A stretch of DNA of 64,000 nucleotides from positions 50,111,592 to 50,175,591 of the forward strand of contig CM070570.1 in the NCBI GenBank assembly GCA_036346355.1, written 5' to 3'. The notes under the pieces are model-generated. The model saw nothing but the letters and a program-made list of their open reading frames with translations. It was not told where the DNA came from and ran no database searches. The position numbers and the translations under genes are program-made. The stretch comes from Rhipidocladum racemiflorum (lineage: Eukaryota > Streptophyta > Magnoliopsida > Poales > Poaceae). This document shows, in pieces, positions 22,553 to 36,368 of the stretch. Each line of letters opens with the position of its first letter. The stretch's first letter is position 1.

Positions 22553-23820
22553 TGTGACACTACGGTATGGTGTGACATTATAAAATGTGAAATTAGAAAA
22601 ATAAAACCTTTCGGCTTGAGGTTTACTCGCGTTTTGGGCCTTTTGAAGTGATGTGTCACCACGGAGTGTCGGAACCTTATAAATGGTGCATGATGAGGTC
22701 AAAAACATTATGATATGTGGAATTAAGGTTAAAACCATAGGGTATGGAGGTTAATAGCGTTTCCGGGGTTTTGGGCCTTCCCGGGGGAGTTTGGGCCTAA
22801 AAGAGGGGGTTGTGGGCTTTGGTGGGATGGAGTAGGAGTCCATTTAGGACTAGGATTGGGTGTGGGGGCTGGTAAAAGGCCTCCCACCCCTGCCCCTTGC
22901 GCCCCATCAGCCCTTGGTGCGCCTCCCCTTGTCCCCCAAGTGCCCTAGCCGCCACCCCCTCTCCCTCCCCTCTTGTGCCGTGCGCCCCCACCTCCCTTGC
23001 CCCTTTGCTCTCCACCTCCCCACCACCTCTCCTCCACCCCTTGCTGCCCTAGGGTGGCCTCCCCACCCCTGCACCTCGTGGATCCATCCGTTGGAGCGAG
23101 GAGCGAGGAGCGAACCGGGAGGAGATCCATTCAGATTTCGTGCGTTGGGCAAAGGTATGATCATGGGAATCCTTGGGATTGGTTTAGGTACTGTTCTAAG
23201 GGTGTTTATCAAGTTTTTAGATCAATTGGTGGTGCTGGATTTGAGCAATTTGGATTAGATCTAGATGTTGCCACGTTTCTGTTTTGGGACAGCATGAGCA
23301 GTCGACCTAGGGTTGGAGTTTTCATCAATTTAGAATCCGAATCTGTCCATACGGATGTTGAAGAAGTTGTAGATAATTTCATTATCTTTCAGTGGACATA
23401 AAGCACGTTAAATTCCGATCAGCCGTTTGAAAGTTATGACTAATCCGGAGAGCCAATGAGTAAGTCCTACATCGTGATTCCATTCACCGCGGTGAACGGA
23501 AGTGAGGAGTAGGCACCCTCCATCTTCGGGATGGAAGGGGGGAGAGGGTGCACACCAACGGGTGTGTACTCAACCATACCGGTATGAGTTTCCAAGGAGA
23601 CATGAGCATCGCATTGCACTTCATACATATTGATGATGATGATAATATGTGACCATGAATGAGATGGTTTACATGATTTGAGATATTATTGCTATGTAAT
23701 TGTTTATGTTTGTACCATTGCAATATACTTGCTGAGTGATGAACTCACGCTTGTGTTTATGTTGTTTTCTTTTAGGTACCATGAATCCGACATGCGGGAA
23801 GGGGAGCTAGTCACACGTCA
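22553..23820 (+). repeat. First LTR of the tandem array, left part
   Basis: Begins TGTGACACTACGG after TTGAT. It is the short LTR type lacking ~0.7 kb (junction near 23430-23440). It includes the C-rich stretch, a short GAGCGAG repeat (23093-23113) and the three-hairpin block (23481-23558). Element C interrupts it after CACACGTCA; it resumes at 31835. Confidence 0.88.
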
Positions 23821-26194
23821 TGTAACACCCCGGCATTTAATATGCCCGAATGCTACCAAACATAAGCTAAACAACATCTAAATACCACATTTAAACATAA
23901 ATTCCAGCAAAGGTACACATGCTAAAAACCGATATTTCGGCAGCATCTCCTTTGTTTTTCCATGAATTAACACAATAACAAAATCATGGCAAGATATATC
24001 ATAGCACACAACATCTAAAACAACAACATAAATGGACATAACATCAAGTTACGCCAATAATACCACGCTTAACCACTTCATAAACTATAACGAAGCAAAT
24101 AAGGAATCACAAACATGCTAGATTAAACCATACATTAAGTTTATGGCACAACTCTTAATATCATGTCTCCAAGTGATTAATTATGGACTATGATGGTGGA
24201 GCTACGTGTAGAAGTGTAGCTAGACCCCTTTTTCCCGCATGCCGATCTCAAAGTACCTAAAAACAACATAAAACACAAGCGTGAGTTCGAAAACTCAGCA
24301 AGCATATTGTAATGGACAACAAGATCATTTACAAGACAATAATACCTCACATCACATATAACATCTCATCCTTGAACACATAACAACATCATCATCATTA
24401 AATATGTATTGCAATGCAATGCAATGTTATGCTCATATCTCCTTGGAAACTCATACCGGTATGGTTGAGTACACACCCGTCGGTGTGCACCCTCTCCCCC
24501 CTTCCATCCCGAAGATGGAGGGTGCCTACTCCTCGCTTCCACAACCCACGGTTGATGGAATCACGATGTAGGACTTACTCTATTGGCTCTCCGTATTAGT
24601 CATAACTTTCTCACCGACCTTCCCGGATTAGTTAATGACTTTCTCACCGCCCGGGCCATCTCATGTCATGCATGCAACTATGCCAATTATCATATTTCAC
24701 ATGTACATAAACATATGGCATCTCATCATGACAAATATAAACACATGGCATCGAATCATGATAATCATACTCAATATCTCATTGGAAAACAGCAAGCATG
24801 GCAAGTGATCATATCAAGTGTTCAATCTTTCACCCAATATCAACAAACAACCTACAATCCGCTATACATTACAACACACTTGCCTCAACCGCGGGCGACG
24901 GATTTGTGGGACGTAGAGGGCACTCCCGGTGTCACACCACCTGCACATAGGCATCACACACTCACAATAATGCCCGCAAAACAGTACACAAATCCCCATC
25001 TAACCCGACATTGCCCATTACTCGCAAACCTAAAAACAGAGGTTCTGTCCCGGCGGGACAGCAGCCTTGCAAAGGCCATAACTTGAGTTCTGGGACTCCA
25101 AATCGATTAAACGAGTACACCGTCGCGAAGCTTAGGAAATTTACTACCTTTTTCTAGTTATATGGAAAGACTGATTCGGACTCCAAGGTCGTCTAATCTA
25201 CAGATTACCGAGATCTGTTCCAATTACGTCACAGATTTTAACGCGCTCGGTAAAACAGCCATAACTTTCAAACGGCTGGGCGGAATTTAAACTTCTTTAT
25301 GTCCACGGAAAGATAATTAAATTATCTACAACTTCCTAGAAGTCTGTACGGCCAGAATACAACTCTAAATTGGTGAAAACGCAAACCCTAGCTCGACTGC
25401 TCAATCTGCCCGAAAACAGAAACGTGGCAATGTTTAGATCTAACCCAAATAACTCCAATCCAGCACCACCAATTGATCTAAAAACCTTATAAACATCCTA
25501 AGAACAGTACCTAGATCAAATCCCAGGGTTCCCTTGATCATACCTTTGCCCGACGAACGAATCTCCAATGGATCTCCTCGCGGATCGCTCCTCGCTCCAC
25601 GTTCCTCGCTCCTCGCTCCTCGGATGGATCCATGAGGATGCAGGGGTGGAGAGGCCACCCTAGGGCAGCAAGAGGTGGAGGAGAGGTGGTGGAGAGGTGG
25701 GGAGGCAATGGGGAGCAATGGGGGAGGTGGAGGCGCATGGAAGGGAGAGGGGAAGGTGGGGGTGGCGGCTAGGGCTTGGAGGGAGAGGTGGGGGCGCCCA
25801 AGGGCAGGGGGAGCATGCCAAAAAGGCTGGTGGGGAGCCCTTTTACCAGCCCCCACACCCAATCCTAGTCCATTACGGAGACCTAATCCATCCCACCAAA
25901 GCCCACCAAGGCCCAAACTCCCCCGGGAAGGCCCAAAACCCCGAAAACGGCCCGGAAACGTTATTAACCTCCAATTCCTATGGTTTTAACCTTATTTCCA
26001 CACCTCATACTGTATTTAACCTTTTCATGCTCAATAATTAAGGATACGACACTCCGTGGCGACATAACACTTCAAACGGCCCTAAAACGCGAGTAAATCT
26101 CAAGCCGAGAGGTTTTAACCTAACCTTCACATTCCATAAGTTCTTGTCCTCATCATTCACATTATATAAGTCTACGACACTCCGAGGTGTCACA
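23821..26194 (-). repeat. LARD C 3' LTR (2374 bp)
   Basis: Plus-strand reading begins TGTAACACCCCGG and ends GAGGTGTCACA. It is the long LTR type with the duplicated U3 start (about 25970-26066 and 26098-26194). It contains the three-hairpin block (24466-24545) and a GAGCGAG-type repeat (25585-25621). Proline-rich open frames here are low-complexity. Confidence 0.9.
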
Positions 26195-29100
26195 TTCTAC
26201 CCCCCTTAAACAGGATTCGACCTCGAATCCGACGAACGCCAAAAAAAAAATCAACAACAGAGTCCCCGAGGGACAAAAGACTTCCTTTCAACATAAAACA
26301 TTCACACAAGGACTCAAACCGGAACAACGTTAAACGAGTTCTCAAAACCAACCCTTGGCGAGGAAATATTGATTTAGCTCAACACAGTGCAACCTCGCAC
26401 GGTTCCTCCTTCACCCCAATTTCCAAAAAGACCACGAAAGAAAACGGTCCCACACTCCTCAATCGAGACATTCCTTGGCACTAAAGTGCCTGATCCATTA
26501 AGCAAGGCTACTCTCCAGAAGAACACGGCTTCAACCGCTAAAACCCTCTTCAGCTCCCACACACAAAAGTGTTTTCACACAACAACCTCTCTACTATGGT
26601 TCGCCGTAATCAAGACGACGCGAACCAAGTGAGACACTACACTCCAGGACAACCCACTGTTGAACAAACGGGGTTTAAAACCATGCAAAAGATTTATCTT
26701 TTACAAAAGACCAATACCCACCACTAACATCAAAAGGGAAGGCTTTCTTTAAAACCAAAGTTCTTAAAACCCGCAAGAACAGTAACAACCGAACAAAATG
26801 CTACGGTTGACTCAACTCGCTCATAGATTAGCGACAAAAGATCCATACACTTCGAAAAGGAAAAGCAATTACTAGCAACCACCAAGTGGTCCACTAGTAC
26901 TTAAACAACCCTATCAAGGAACACATTAACGGCACAGTTTTACAAGAAGGTTTTGAATTGAGTCAAACTCAATCTTCCTTTACTTCTCACCTTTAAACCA
27001 TTTACGATCCACTACTAACAACACCAAATGCTTAGGTCGACAACAACCCAAGAGCATTCAGTTTAACTTTCTAAACCAAGATGCAAATGAAACGCAAATT
27101 TCCTTCATCACAACCAACATACCAGAAATTCTTTATTCTTTCTTTTCATACTAGAAAGAAATGGACATCTCGATTCATAACATGAATGCAAACTTTTCAA
27201 GAGCACTCCGGATTAGTCATATATCCTTATATGACTTTCTCACCGACCTGGCTCAACGACTCTTTTATCATTTAACATCTGTACACGATGCCTTGTTTTC
27301 TTTTCACCATTCATTCATCATGTAACAACGGTACCGAATAGCCATTCGCCAAATGACTTCTTCCTCGGTATCGCAAGATTGAAATACACATAATACTGAC
27401 GGTTGCGCTAAATCATATAAACTATGACGGCAACAAAATTGATAGTAAATCACCACGTCGTACAAGAACCCACATCAATTGAAAACTGAACTTGCAAATC
27501 ATTGCATTTCATTCGAATCCAACAGTTTGGAAGAGAACATCAAAATTTCAAGTCGAGCATCTGCTCCCACAACCATCGCAAATTTTCTCAAGAAGAGGGA
27601 AACTCATTTCCAAAAGGGGAACACCTCACTAACAAAATCACCTTGTAAAACATTCATAAAATCCAACTGTTTGAAGCACTCGCAAACATTACACACGTTG
27701 TTCAAAATGACTCCAACTCTAGCCAAAAAGAGTTACAAATTAAATCTCAAGAGTTTCTTTTAAAATTTATTCCAAAGATAATCCAGTGTGGACGGAAAGG
27801 AGCGCGATCCACTCAAAAACTTTTGGATGTAAACTCAACTGACAACACGAACTAAACAAATTCGCCAAAACCAAAGGTCGACACCAACACTACGAGTTTT
27901 GGGAAACTCTGAAACTCAACATAAGAAGCACCTCAACCGAAAACATTCAACCAAGATGGCAACCAATAAAATTCATACCACCTATATGAAAACGACTCGA
28001 CAATCGAAACTTATTCGGTTAACAAGCGACTTCAACAGATTCTTAAGCAGGATCAACGTATCGGTTATATACCAACCATATATCACAATTTTGTCAATTG
28101 AAACTTGTTCAATCTATAAATTGTTTTCAACAATTAAGTAATATCTCTACAAGATGAAATTCATAACTAGGATTCCAAGGCATACATTCATTAAGGATAA
28201 AACTCTACGAGATAAGATTCGTAAATAGGATTCTAAGATATGCAATCATTAAGATTAAAACCTTGCATTAAGATTATTATCCATTGTCCATCCCATCACA
28301 ACATGTACTTGACGTAGTACCCCAATTTTACACCTTTTTCTTCTATTGGATCAATAGTTTCCAACAGTTAACCACACTACCAAAGCATCAAAATCAATTA
28401 TTTGCATAATCATTAATCAACAACATTGCTTGTAGCTATCCTATACATTGGTTATAACAAAACCTCCACCACACAACATACTCCATCTATTAAATTGGAT
28501 TTAATCAATTAGATTAGCACAATGTTCTTAACAACCTCATTAACCAATAGTCTTATGTCTTCTCAATTGATATCAAAACTAGCATTGAAGGGACACAACT
28601 GCATACTTCCAAATATACTAATAGTTTACAACATAATAAATAACAACTTTAATCAACTTCCAAGTTAAAGTCACTAGCCAACACGATTAAATTTCTCTAT
28701 TAACACTTTACATTAGAACATCTTTAAACAACCAACAAGGTTTCTTTATCAATAACAACAGTCTACATCATCTTAAAGTTTTAACTATGCATCAGGGTTT
28801 AAAACCTTAAACATTAACAAGAATCATAAACACTTTTAAAGCAAGGCAACAGATTCTAAGCATGAACATTAACACTTTCAATCATTCTCGCTAAGAGTAA
28901 ACTACAACACTAGTAGTCTATATATTCACAAGCTAGAGATATTAATCACATTAAATTGATTCAACTCAAACTTTAACTTAGCAACATATCAATCCATAAA
29001 CCACATTGTTACCTACTACATAACATGCTTAAACATCAATTCTTACTAGGGACAAACGATCTCAGTCAAAAGGCTACTTACTTTGTTTGCAACATTTTAG

Positions 29101-30213
29101 TTTTTAAAACTCATCCCAATTTCATAAGGAACTTGACTCTCAAAATTGCAATGAGACAAACCCAAACTTGGTCATGCAAAGGAATTCTCCAAAACATTTT
29201 TCAATCTCAAAGACTCCCATAGAGGAAACTGGTTGAAAGACAACTTTTCTCGAAAGGGAACCAAGTGCTCCACTAACCTTTTCAAATAAAAACCTTGACA
29301 CCAAACCCCTAACTTTCACGAAACAAGAGGGGCTTTCAAAGATGATTTCTCAAACCAGTAAAATGACGAAATCAAACACCACTTACTACTATAAAGCCAC
29401 AGAACCTCAGCCCTGACAGTCGGGTCTGGCACAACTCCGCAAAACTCCTTTAGCCTCGGAGAAGGACAACCACAGGAATAAATCGAATGCTTGTTCGACA
29501 AAAAGCAATTAACAGGCATCAAAGCTGGAAAGGCGCCCAAAAGAAGCGCAACACTAGACTCCTCTTCTTCGTCTTCACCCAAGGAAGACAAAACCACACA
29601 CCGCAAACAGAACGATCCGCAAAAACCCATCACTTTTCATTTGATTCAAATCAACTAAAGCCAAGAAAAGCAACAAACACCGACTGTCAGAATGGCAAAG
29701 ATCATACGAAGGAAACCACCATTAACTCTTCCTTCTTGTCTCCAACCAACTACCCGATCTACGACAGAATGGGTAAGCGCTCTTCTCCTACCGGGGTTAA
29801 CCGTTCTTCGGTGATGGCGCTAACCGGCCACACCGTCAAACCTCACCCTTACTATAAACAGAAAGAGGTGACCGAAACCCTTCGGTACCACAACCCCACT
29901 CTTATCACCACAACAAATATCATTGACATAGCAACATGCGTTGTCGAAAGAAGCATTCAACATCAAAGCTTAAATACAACATTTAAGCATAAAGAAACGA
30001 TACCCATACCCTTTCCTACTGTGCATCCAGTGTGTGTCAAATTTTAGATTAGTTATACCACTTTTGCAAGTTTTAATGTTGCTATCCTATGACAAAGTTT
30101 TAAGTATAACCTAAGCCATGTTTCTAGGTTGTTCCACATCAAAATTTTAGTTAACCCTATGGTATTCCACTAAATTCTTACACCACGGACCTGAAGCCCG
30201 CTCTGATACCAAC
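26195..30213 (-). other. LARD C internal region, no gag or pol
   Basis: 4.0 kb with no retroviral protein motif on either strand. Recognisable parts: polypurine tract (26195-26207), perfect 8-bp inverted repeat (26213-26230), leader hairpin (29810-29834), leader shared with Tekay (about 29990-30199), primer-binding site (30200-30211). A 105-codon minus-strand frame (29316-29633) has counterparts in D, E and F, but its function is unknown and selection is unproven. Confidence 0.85.
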
Positions 30214-31834
30214 TGTAACACCCCGGCATTTAATATGCCCGAATGCTACCAAACATAAGCTAAACAACATCTAAATACCACATTTAAACATAAATTCCAG
30301 CAAAGGTACATATGCTAAAAACCGATATTTCGGCAGCATCTCCTTTGTTTTTCCATGAATTAACACAATAACAAAATCATGGCAAGATATATCATAGCAC
30401 ACGACATCTAAAACAACAACATAAATGGACATAACATCAAGTTACGCCAATAATACCACGCTTAACCACTTCATAAACTATAACGAAGCAAATAAGGAAT
30501 CACAAACATGCTAGATTAAACCATACATTAAGTTTATGGCACAACTCTTAATATCATGTCTCCAAGTGATTAATTATGGACTATGATGGTGGAGCTACGT
30601 GTAGAAGTGTAGCTAGACCCCTTTTTCCCGCATGCCGATCTCAAAGTACCTAAAAACAACATAAAACACAAGCGTGAGTTCGAAAACTCAGCAAGCATAT
30701 TGTAATGGACAACAAGATCATTTACAAGACAATAATACCTCACATCACATATAACATCTCATCCTTGAACACATAACAACATCATCATCATTAAATATGT
30801 ATTGCAATGCAATGCAATGTTATGCTCATATCTCCTTGGAAACTCATACCGGTATGGTTGAGTACACACCCGTCGGTGTGCACCCTCTCCCCCCTTCCAT
30901 CCCGAAGATGGAGGGTGCCTACTCCTCGCTTCCACAACCCACGGTTGATGGAATCACGATGTAGGACTTACTCTATTGGCTCTCCGTATTAGTCATAACT
31001 TTCTCACCGACCTTCCCGGATTAGTTAATGACTTTCTCACCGCCCGGGCCATCTCATGTCATGCATGCAACTATGCCAATTATCATATTTCACATGTACA
31101 TAAACATATGGCATCTCATCATGACAAATATAAACACATGGCATCGAATCATGATAATCATACTCAATATCTCATTGGAAAACAGCAAGCATGGCAAGTG
31201 ATCATATCAAGTCTTCAATCTTTCACCCAATATCAACAAACAACCTACAATCCGCTATACATTACAACACACTTGCCTCAACCGCGGGCGACGGATTTGT
31301 GGGACGTAGAGGGCACTCCCGGTGTCACACCACCTGCACATAGGCATCTCACACTCACAATAATGCCCGCAAAACAGTACACAAATCCCCATCTAACCCG
31401 ACATTGCCCATTACTCGCAAACCTAAAAACAGAGGTTCTGTCCCGGCGGGACAGCAGCCTTGCAAAGGCCATAACTTGAGTTCTGGGACTCCAAATCGAT
31501 TAAACGAGTACACCGTCGTGAAGCTTAGGAAATTTCCTACCTTTTTCTAGTTATACGGAAAGACTGATTCGGACTCCAAAGTCGTCTAATCTACAGATTA
31601 CCGAGATCTGTTCCAATTACGTCACAGATTTTAACACGCTCGGTAAAACAGCCATAACTTTCAAACGGCTGGGCGGAATTTAAACTTCTTTATGTCCACG
31701 GAAATATAATTAAATTATCTACAACTTTCTAGAAGTCCGTACGGCCATAATACAACTCTAAATTGGCGAAAATGCAAACCCTAGATCGACTGCTCAATCT
31801 GCCCGAAAACAGAAACGTGGCAATGTTTAGATCT
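30214..31834 (-). repeat. LARD C 5' LTR, truncated
   Basis: The R/U5 side of the LTR, nearly identical to 23821-25438. It stops after TTTAGATCT and joins D LTR sequence GTTCCTTCCC. Little or no microhomology is visible at the join. Confidence 0.88.
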
Positions 31835-32191
31835 GTTCCTTCCCTTATGGTTATGTTTAAATCATTGAACTAAGCTATGGTTTCGATGATTCGTTGGTCG
31901 TTATGAGTAATTGATTAGTCCATATTTGTCATGTGATGGATAGAATTTATATCCTTAGTGGTATGGTGGCTGTTTTTCCGTTTGATCATGTTATTGCTAT
32001 CGTTCATTATGCCACATTGACATGTTATTATTGTTGTTGCTTCAATTCATGTTAAAACAAAGGAGATGCTGCCGAAATCTCGGTTTTAAGCATATGTACC
32101 TTTGCTGGAATTTATGTTTAAATGTGGTATTTAGATGTTGTGTAGCTTATGTTTGGTAGCATTCAGGCATATTAAATGCCGGGGTGTTCTG
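31835..32191 (+). repeat. First LTR of the tandem array, right end
   Basis: Resumes the LTR interrupted at 23820 after a loss of about 33 bp. The end is degenerate: GTGTTCTG replaces the GTGTTACA of the other LTRs, and the primer-binding site reads TTGGTATCGAGCG, with a missing A and further changes. This copy could not prime normally. Confidence 0.85.
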
Positions 32192-35100
32192 ATTGGTATC
32201 GAGCGTCTTTGTAGGTCCTTGGAATGTGTATTTTTAGTGTCATGCTATAGGGTACAACTAAAATATGATGTGGAATAACTTAGAAACATGGCCTAGGTCT
32301 TAACTAAAATTTTATCATAGGATAGCAACATTAAAACTTGCAAAAAGTGGTATAACTAATCTAAAATTTGACACACGCTGGATGCACAGTAGAAAAGGGT
32401 ATGGGAATCGTTTCTTTATGCTTAAATGTTGTATTTAAGCTATGATGTTGAATGCTTCATTTGATAAAGCATGTTGCTATGTCTATGAGATAAATGATTG
32501 AATTGCTCTTGTTGTTGTGATAGAGTGGGGTTGTGGTACCGAAGGGTTTCGGTCACCTCTTTTTGTTCATAGTAAGGGTGAGGTTTGACGGTGTGGCCGG
32601 TTAGCGCCATCACCGAAGAACTATTAACCCCTGTAGGATAGGAAGTGCTTACCCTTTCTGTCGTAGATCGGGTAGTTGACTGGAGTCAAATAGAAGAGTT
32701 TGGTGGTGGATTCTTTCGGATGTTCTTTATCGTTCTGTGGTCGGTCTTTCTTGGTCTTCTTGGTTTTAGTGATGGAAACCAAAAGGAAAGTGTTTGGTAT
32801 TGGTTTTTCACGGATCGTTCCGTATGCGGTGTGTGGTTTTATCTTCCTTGGTTGAAGACGAAGAAGAGGAGTCTAGTGTTGCGCTTCTTTTGGGCGCCTT
32901 TCTAGTTTTGATGCCTGTTGATTGCTTTATGGGGAACAAGCATTCAATTTATTCCCGTGTTTGTCTTTCTCCGAGGTTAAAGGAGTTATTGCAGAGTTAT
33001 GCCAGACCTGGCTGTCAGGGCTGGAGTTCTGTGGCTTTGTAGTAGTAAGTGGTGTTTGATTTCGTCATTTTACTGGTTTAAGAAATCATCTTTGAAAGCC
33101 CCTCTTGTTTCGTGAAAGTTTGAGGTTTGAGGTTAAGGTTTTATTTGAAATGGATTACTTGATCGCTTGGTTTCCTTTAAGAAAATTGTCTTTCAACCAT
33201 GTTCCTTTATGGGAGTCTTTGAGATTGAAAAGTGTTTTGGAGAATTCCTTTTGCGTGACCAAGTTTGGGTTTGTCTCATTGCAATTTTGAGAGTCAAGTT
33301 TCCTTATGAATTTGGGTTGAGCTTTAAAACTAAAATGCTGCAAACAAAGTAAGTAGTCTTTTGACTGAAATCGGTGGTCCCTAGTAAGAATTGCTGATTA
33401 GCATGTTATGTAGCATGTACCAATGTGGTTTTTGGGATGATGTATTGTTAAGTTAAATTGTGAGTGGAGTCAATTCAATGTGATTAATATCTCTAGCTTG
33501 AGAATAAATAGACTACTAGTGTTGTAGTTTACTCTTAGCGAGAATGAGTAAATGTGTTAATGTACATGCTTAGAATATGTTGCTTGGTTATAAAAATGCT
33601 TATGACCCCTGATAATGTTTAAAGCTTTAAACCTTGATGCATAGTTAAGACATTAAGATGATGTAGACTATTGTTATTGTTAAAGAAACTTTGTTGGTTG
33701 TTTAAAGTTGCTCTAATCTAATGGATTAATAGAGAAATTTAATCGTGTTACCTAGTGACTTTAATTTGGAAGTTGATTAGAGTTGTTATTTATGTTGTTG
33801 CAAACTACTAGTATATTTGGAAGTATGCAGTCGTGTTTCTAAAATGCTAGTGTCGAGGCCAATTGGAAAGATATGGGTTTTGTTGTTTGATGATATTGCA
33901 AGAACTTTGTGCTGGTCTAACTTATTAAATTTAATTTAATAGTTGGAGTATGTTGTGTAGTGACAATTTTGTTGCAACCTATGTATAGGGTAGCTAAAAG
34001 TAATGTTGTTGGTTAATGATTATGCCGCTTGTTTTTATTGATGACTAAATAGTGGTGGTAACTGTTTAGGTTACTCGTTGGAAATCCATGGTTAAAATAG
34101 AGGAAAATTTTAACTTGTTGCGATGGAGTGAGCTTTGGATAATTAACATGATGAATGGTTTTATCCTTGATGAAAGTATAACTTAGAGTCTCACTTACGA
34201 ATTCTTTCCTGTGGAGATGATATTTACATGTTGAAGTCGTGTTTAACTGAATAAGGTTCGGATGTTCGAACGTGAACATATAGGTGGTATAAAATTATAA
34301 GCTGATCTTGCTGAAAGATTTGTTGGAGTACTATGTTTCAAATTTAGAATAAGATGTATTATGGTTCAGTGATCCGTGGGGATCATGTCAATATAGTCTT
34401 GGTTGGGTGCCTTTTTGATAAGCATCATAAACCCTTATTAAAAGTGTTGGGAATGGTAACTAGAGGAAGAATTTGTTGTGAAACTTTTGGTTGAATTGTG
34501 TTGGGGCTCCTCAGGGAGTAAATAGTGATTATTGAAGTCTTTTAATGGAAAGCGTAGTAGAGTACTAGAGATGGTTCTTTTTATGCTGAGCTTGTGTTTA
34601 AAAGCTTTTGGACTGGTTTGGTTGTTTGCCATTTTGGTTGAAGGGTTTTCGGTCAAGGTGTTCCATATCCTGTGTTTCAGAGTTTCCCCAAAACTCGTAG
34701 TGGTTGGTGTCGACCTTTGGTTTTGGCGAATTTGTTTAGTTCGTGTTGTGAGTTTGGATTTACATCCAAAAGTTTTGAGTCGATCGCGCCCTATCGCGTT
34801 CGCACTGAATTATCTTTGGAATTAATTTTGAAGGGAAGCAGATGGTCATAAAGGGTTGTGTTGGAAACTTTTGAGTTAAGCCCTTAATGTGTAACTCTAT
34901 TTGGCTAGAGTTGGAGTCAATTGGAAAATGTGTCTGGTGTGCGGGTGTTTCACAAGTCTGGATTTTGTATGAATGTTTCATAAGTGAATTCGGTTAGAGA
35001 AGAGTTTTCTTTTGGAATTGAGTTTCCCTCTCTTTGGATAAAATTTATGGCAGTTGTTTGTGCAGATGTCTAACTTTGGAGTCAATGTTCTTGTCCAAAA

Positions 35101-36368
35101 ATGTTGATTTTGGTTAAAATGCGATGTTTTGCAAAGTTTAGCTATCTATCGTTGGTGGGTTCTGATATGACGTGGTGTTTTACTGTCAACGATGTTGCCG
35201 TCATAGTCTATATGATTTAGCGCAACCGTCAGTGTTATGTGTATTTCAATCATGTGATACCGAGGAAGATGTCTTTTGGTGAATGACTTTTCGGTATTGT
35301 TGTTATATGATGAATGAATGGTGAAAAGTAAACAAGACATCGTTTTTAGATGTTAAATGATAAAAGAGTCGTTGAGCTAGGTCGGTGAGAAAGTCATATA
35401 AGGATATATGACTAATCCGGAGTGCTCTTGAAAAGTGTGCATGCATGTCATGAATCGAGATGTCCATTTCTTTCTAGTATGAAAAGAAAGAATGAAGAAA
35501 TTATGGTATTTTGGTTGTGGTGTAGGGGATTTATGCTTCCTTTGTGATTTGGCTTGGATGTTGCCGAATTCTTTCCAAAATGGTTGTTAACGCTTTGGGT
35601 TTGAACTTGGGCTTGATAGCTAAGTGTTTTTGTGTGAGGGCGAGACCCTCTTAAGAAAGGAACCAATTGTGGTTTGGTAAGGTTTTACGATCCTAGCTTG
35701 GGGCTAGGTGTAGAACCATAGTGGTATAAGGGTGGTTTGTGATGGAGGTTGATGATGTATGGGTTTAACCTTTACTAAGAGTAGCGATGGGTGGAAGTGG
35801 AGTTGACGGTAGATCGGTGATAATTGCCCTGCCGTGAGCAATTGTTTTCACTAGTTGTTTTTGGGTTTGAGTCTTGCCTAGGAAAGGATGGAAGAAAATG
35901 TTAGTATGATCGTGTATCGGAAGGGCAAGTGTGCCTTAGTGAGTTTTCCCCTCGATGGAAATTTTCGGGAATGTAGAAAGGTCGTTAAAGGAATTGTGAC
36001 TTCCTTTGATTATGTCATGTTGAGTTAAATGGAGTATGGTAGTCAGGTTGGTTGTGATAGAAGTGTGAAGTGCTTGTCGTGAGGATTCGAGCGTTTTGGG
36101 TTGATGGAGCCCTTTGTGGTTGAAACGCAGATTTTGTTTGGGAATGGAAGTGAAGGTCGACCTGTGAGAGATTGCCCTTTGTTGAGCTAGATCATTACTT
36201 TTCTCGCCGAGTGTTGGTTTTGAGAACTCGCTTGTCGTTTGTTCCGGTTTGAGGTTTCGTGCGGTTGTTTTGTGCTGCAGAGAAGTCTTTTGTCCCTTGG
36301 GGATTTTGTTGTTGTTTTTTTTGGCATCCTTCGGATTCGAGGTCGAATCCCGTTGAAGGGGGGAAGAA
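32192..36368 (+). other. LARD D internal region, no gag or pol
   Basis: 4.2 kb without retroviral motifs. It contains the shared leader (32192 to about 32410), a hairpin with stem ACCGAA/TTCGGT near 32540, the conserved-stem hairpin 32590-32614 and a small frame EDEEEESSVALLLGAF (within 32794-33042). The rest is AT-rich. The end has an 8-bp inverted repeat (36333-36350) and a polypurine tract (36355-36368). Nearly identical to internal region E except for small indels (one near 35600). Confidence 0.85.

Larger units (their letters stand above)
23821..31834 (-). mobile_element. LARD C, minus strand, 5' LTR truncated
   Basis: Reading right to left: partial 5' LTR (30214-31834), primer-binding site (30200-30211), gene-free internal region (26195-30213, 4.0 kb), polypurine tract (26195-26207), 3' LTR 23821-26194. 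Its internal region is the reverse complement of D, E and F internal sequence. The outer ~750 bp of the 5' LTR are missing, together with ~33 bp of the first D LTR, so the right-hand target duplicate is lost (the left one would be CGTCA, 23816-23820). Over the shared ~1.6 kb I counted about 16 differences by eye between its LTRs. Confidence 0.9.

Noticed and set aside
29487..30047. 186-codon plus-strand frame in LARD C
   Set aside because: Antisense to the LARD leader and small frame. No motif, and not kept in D, E or F.
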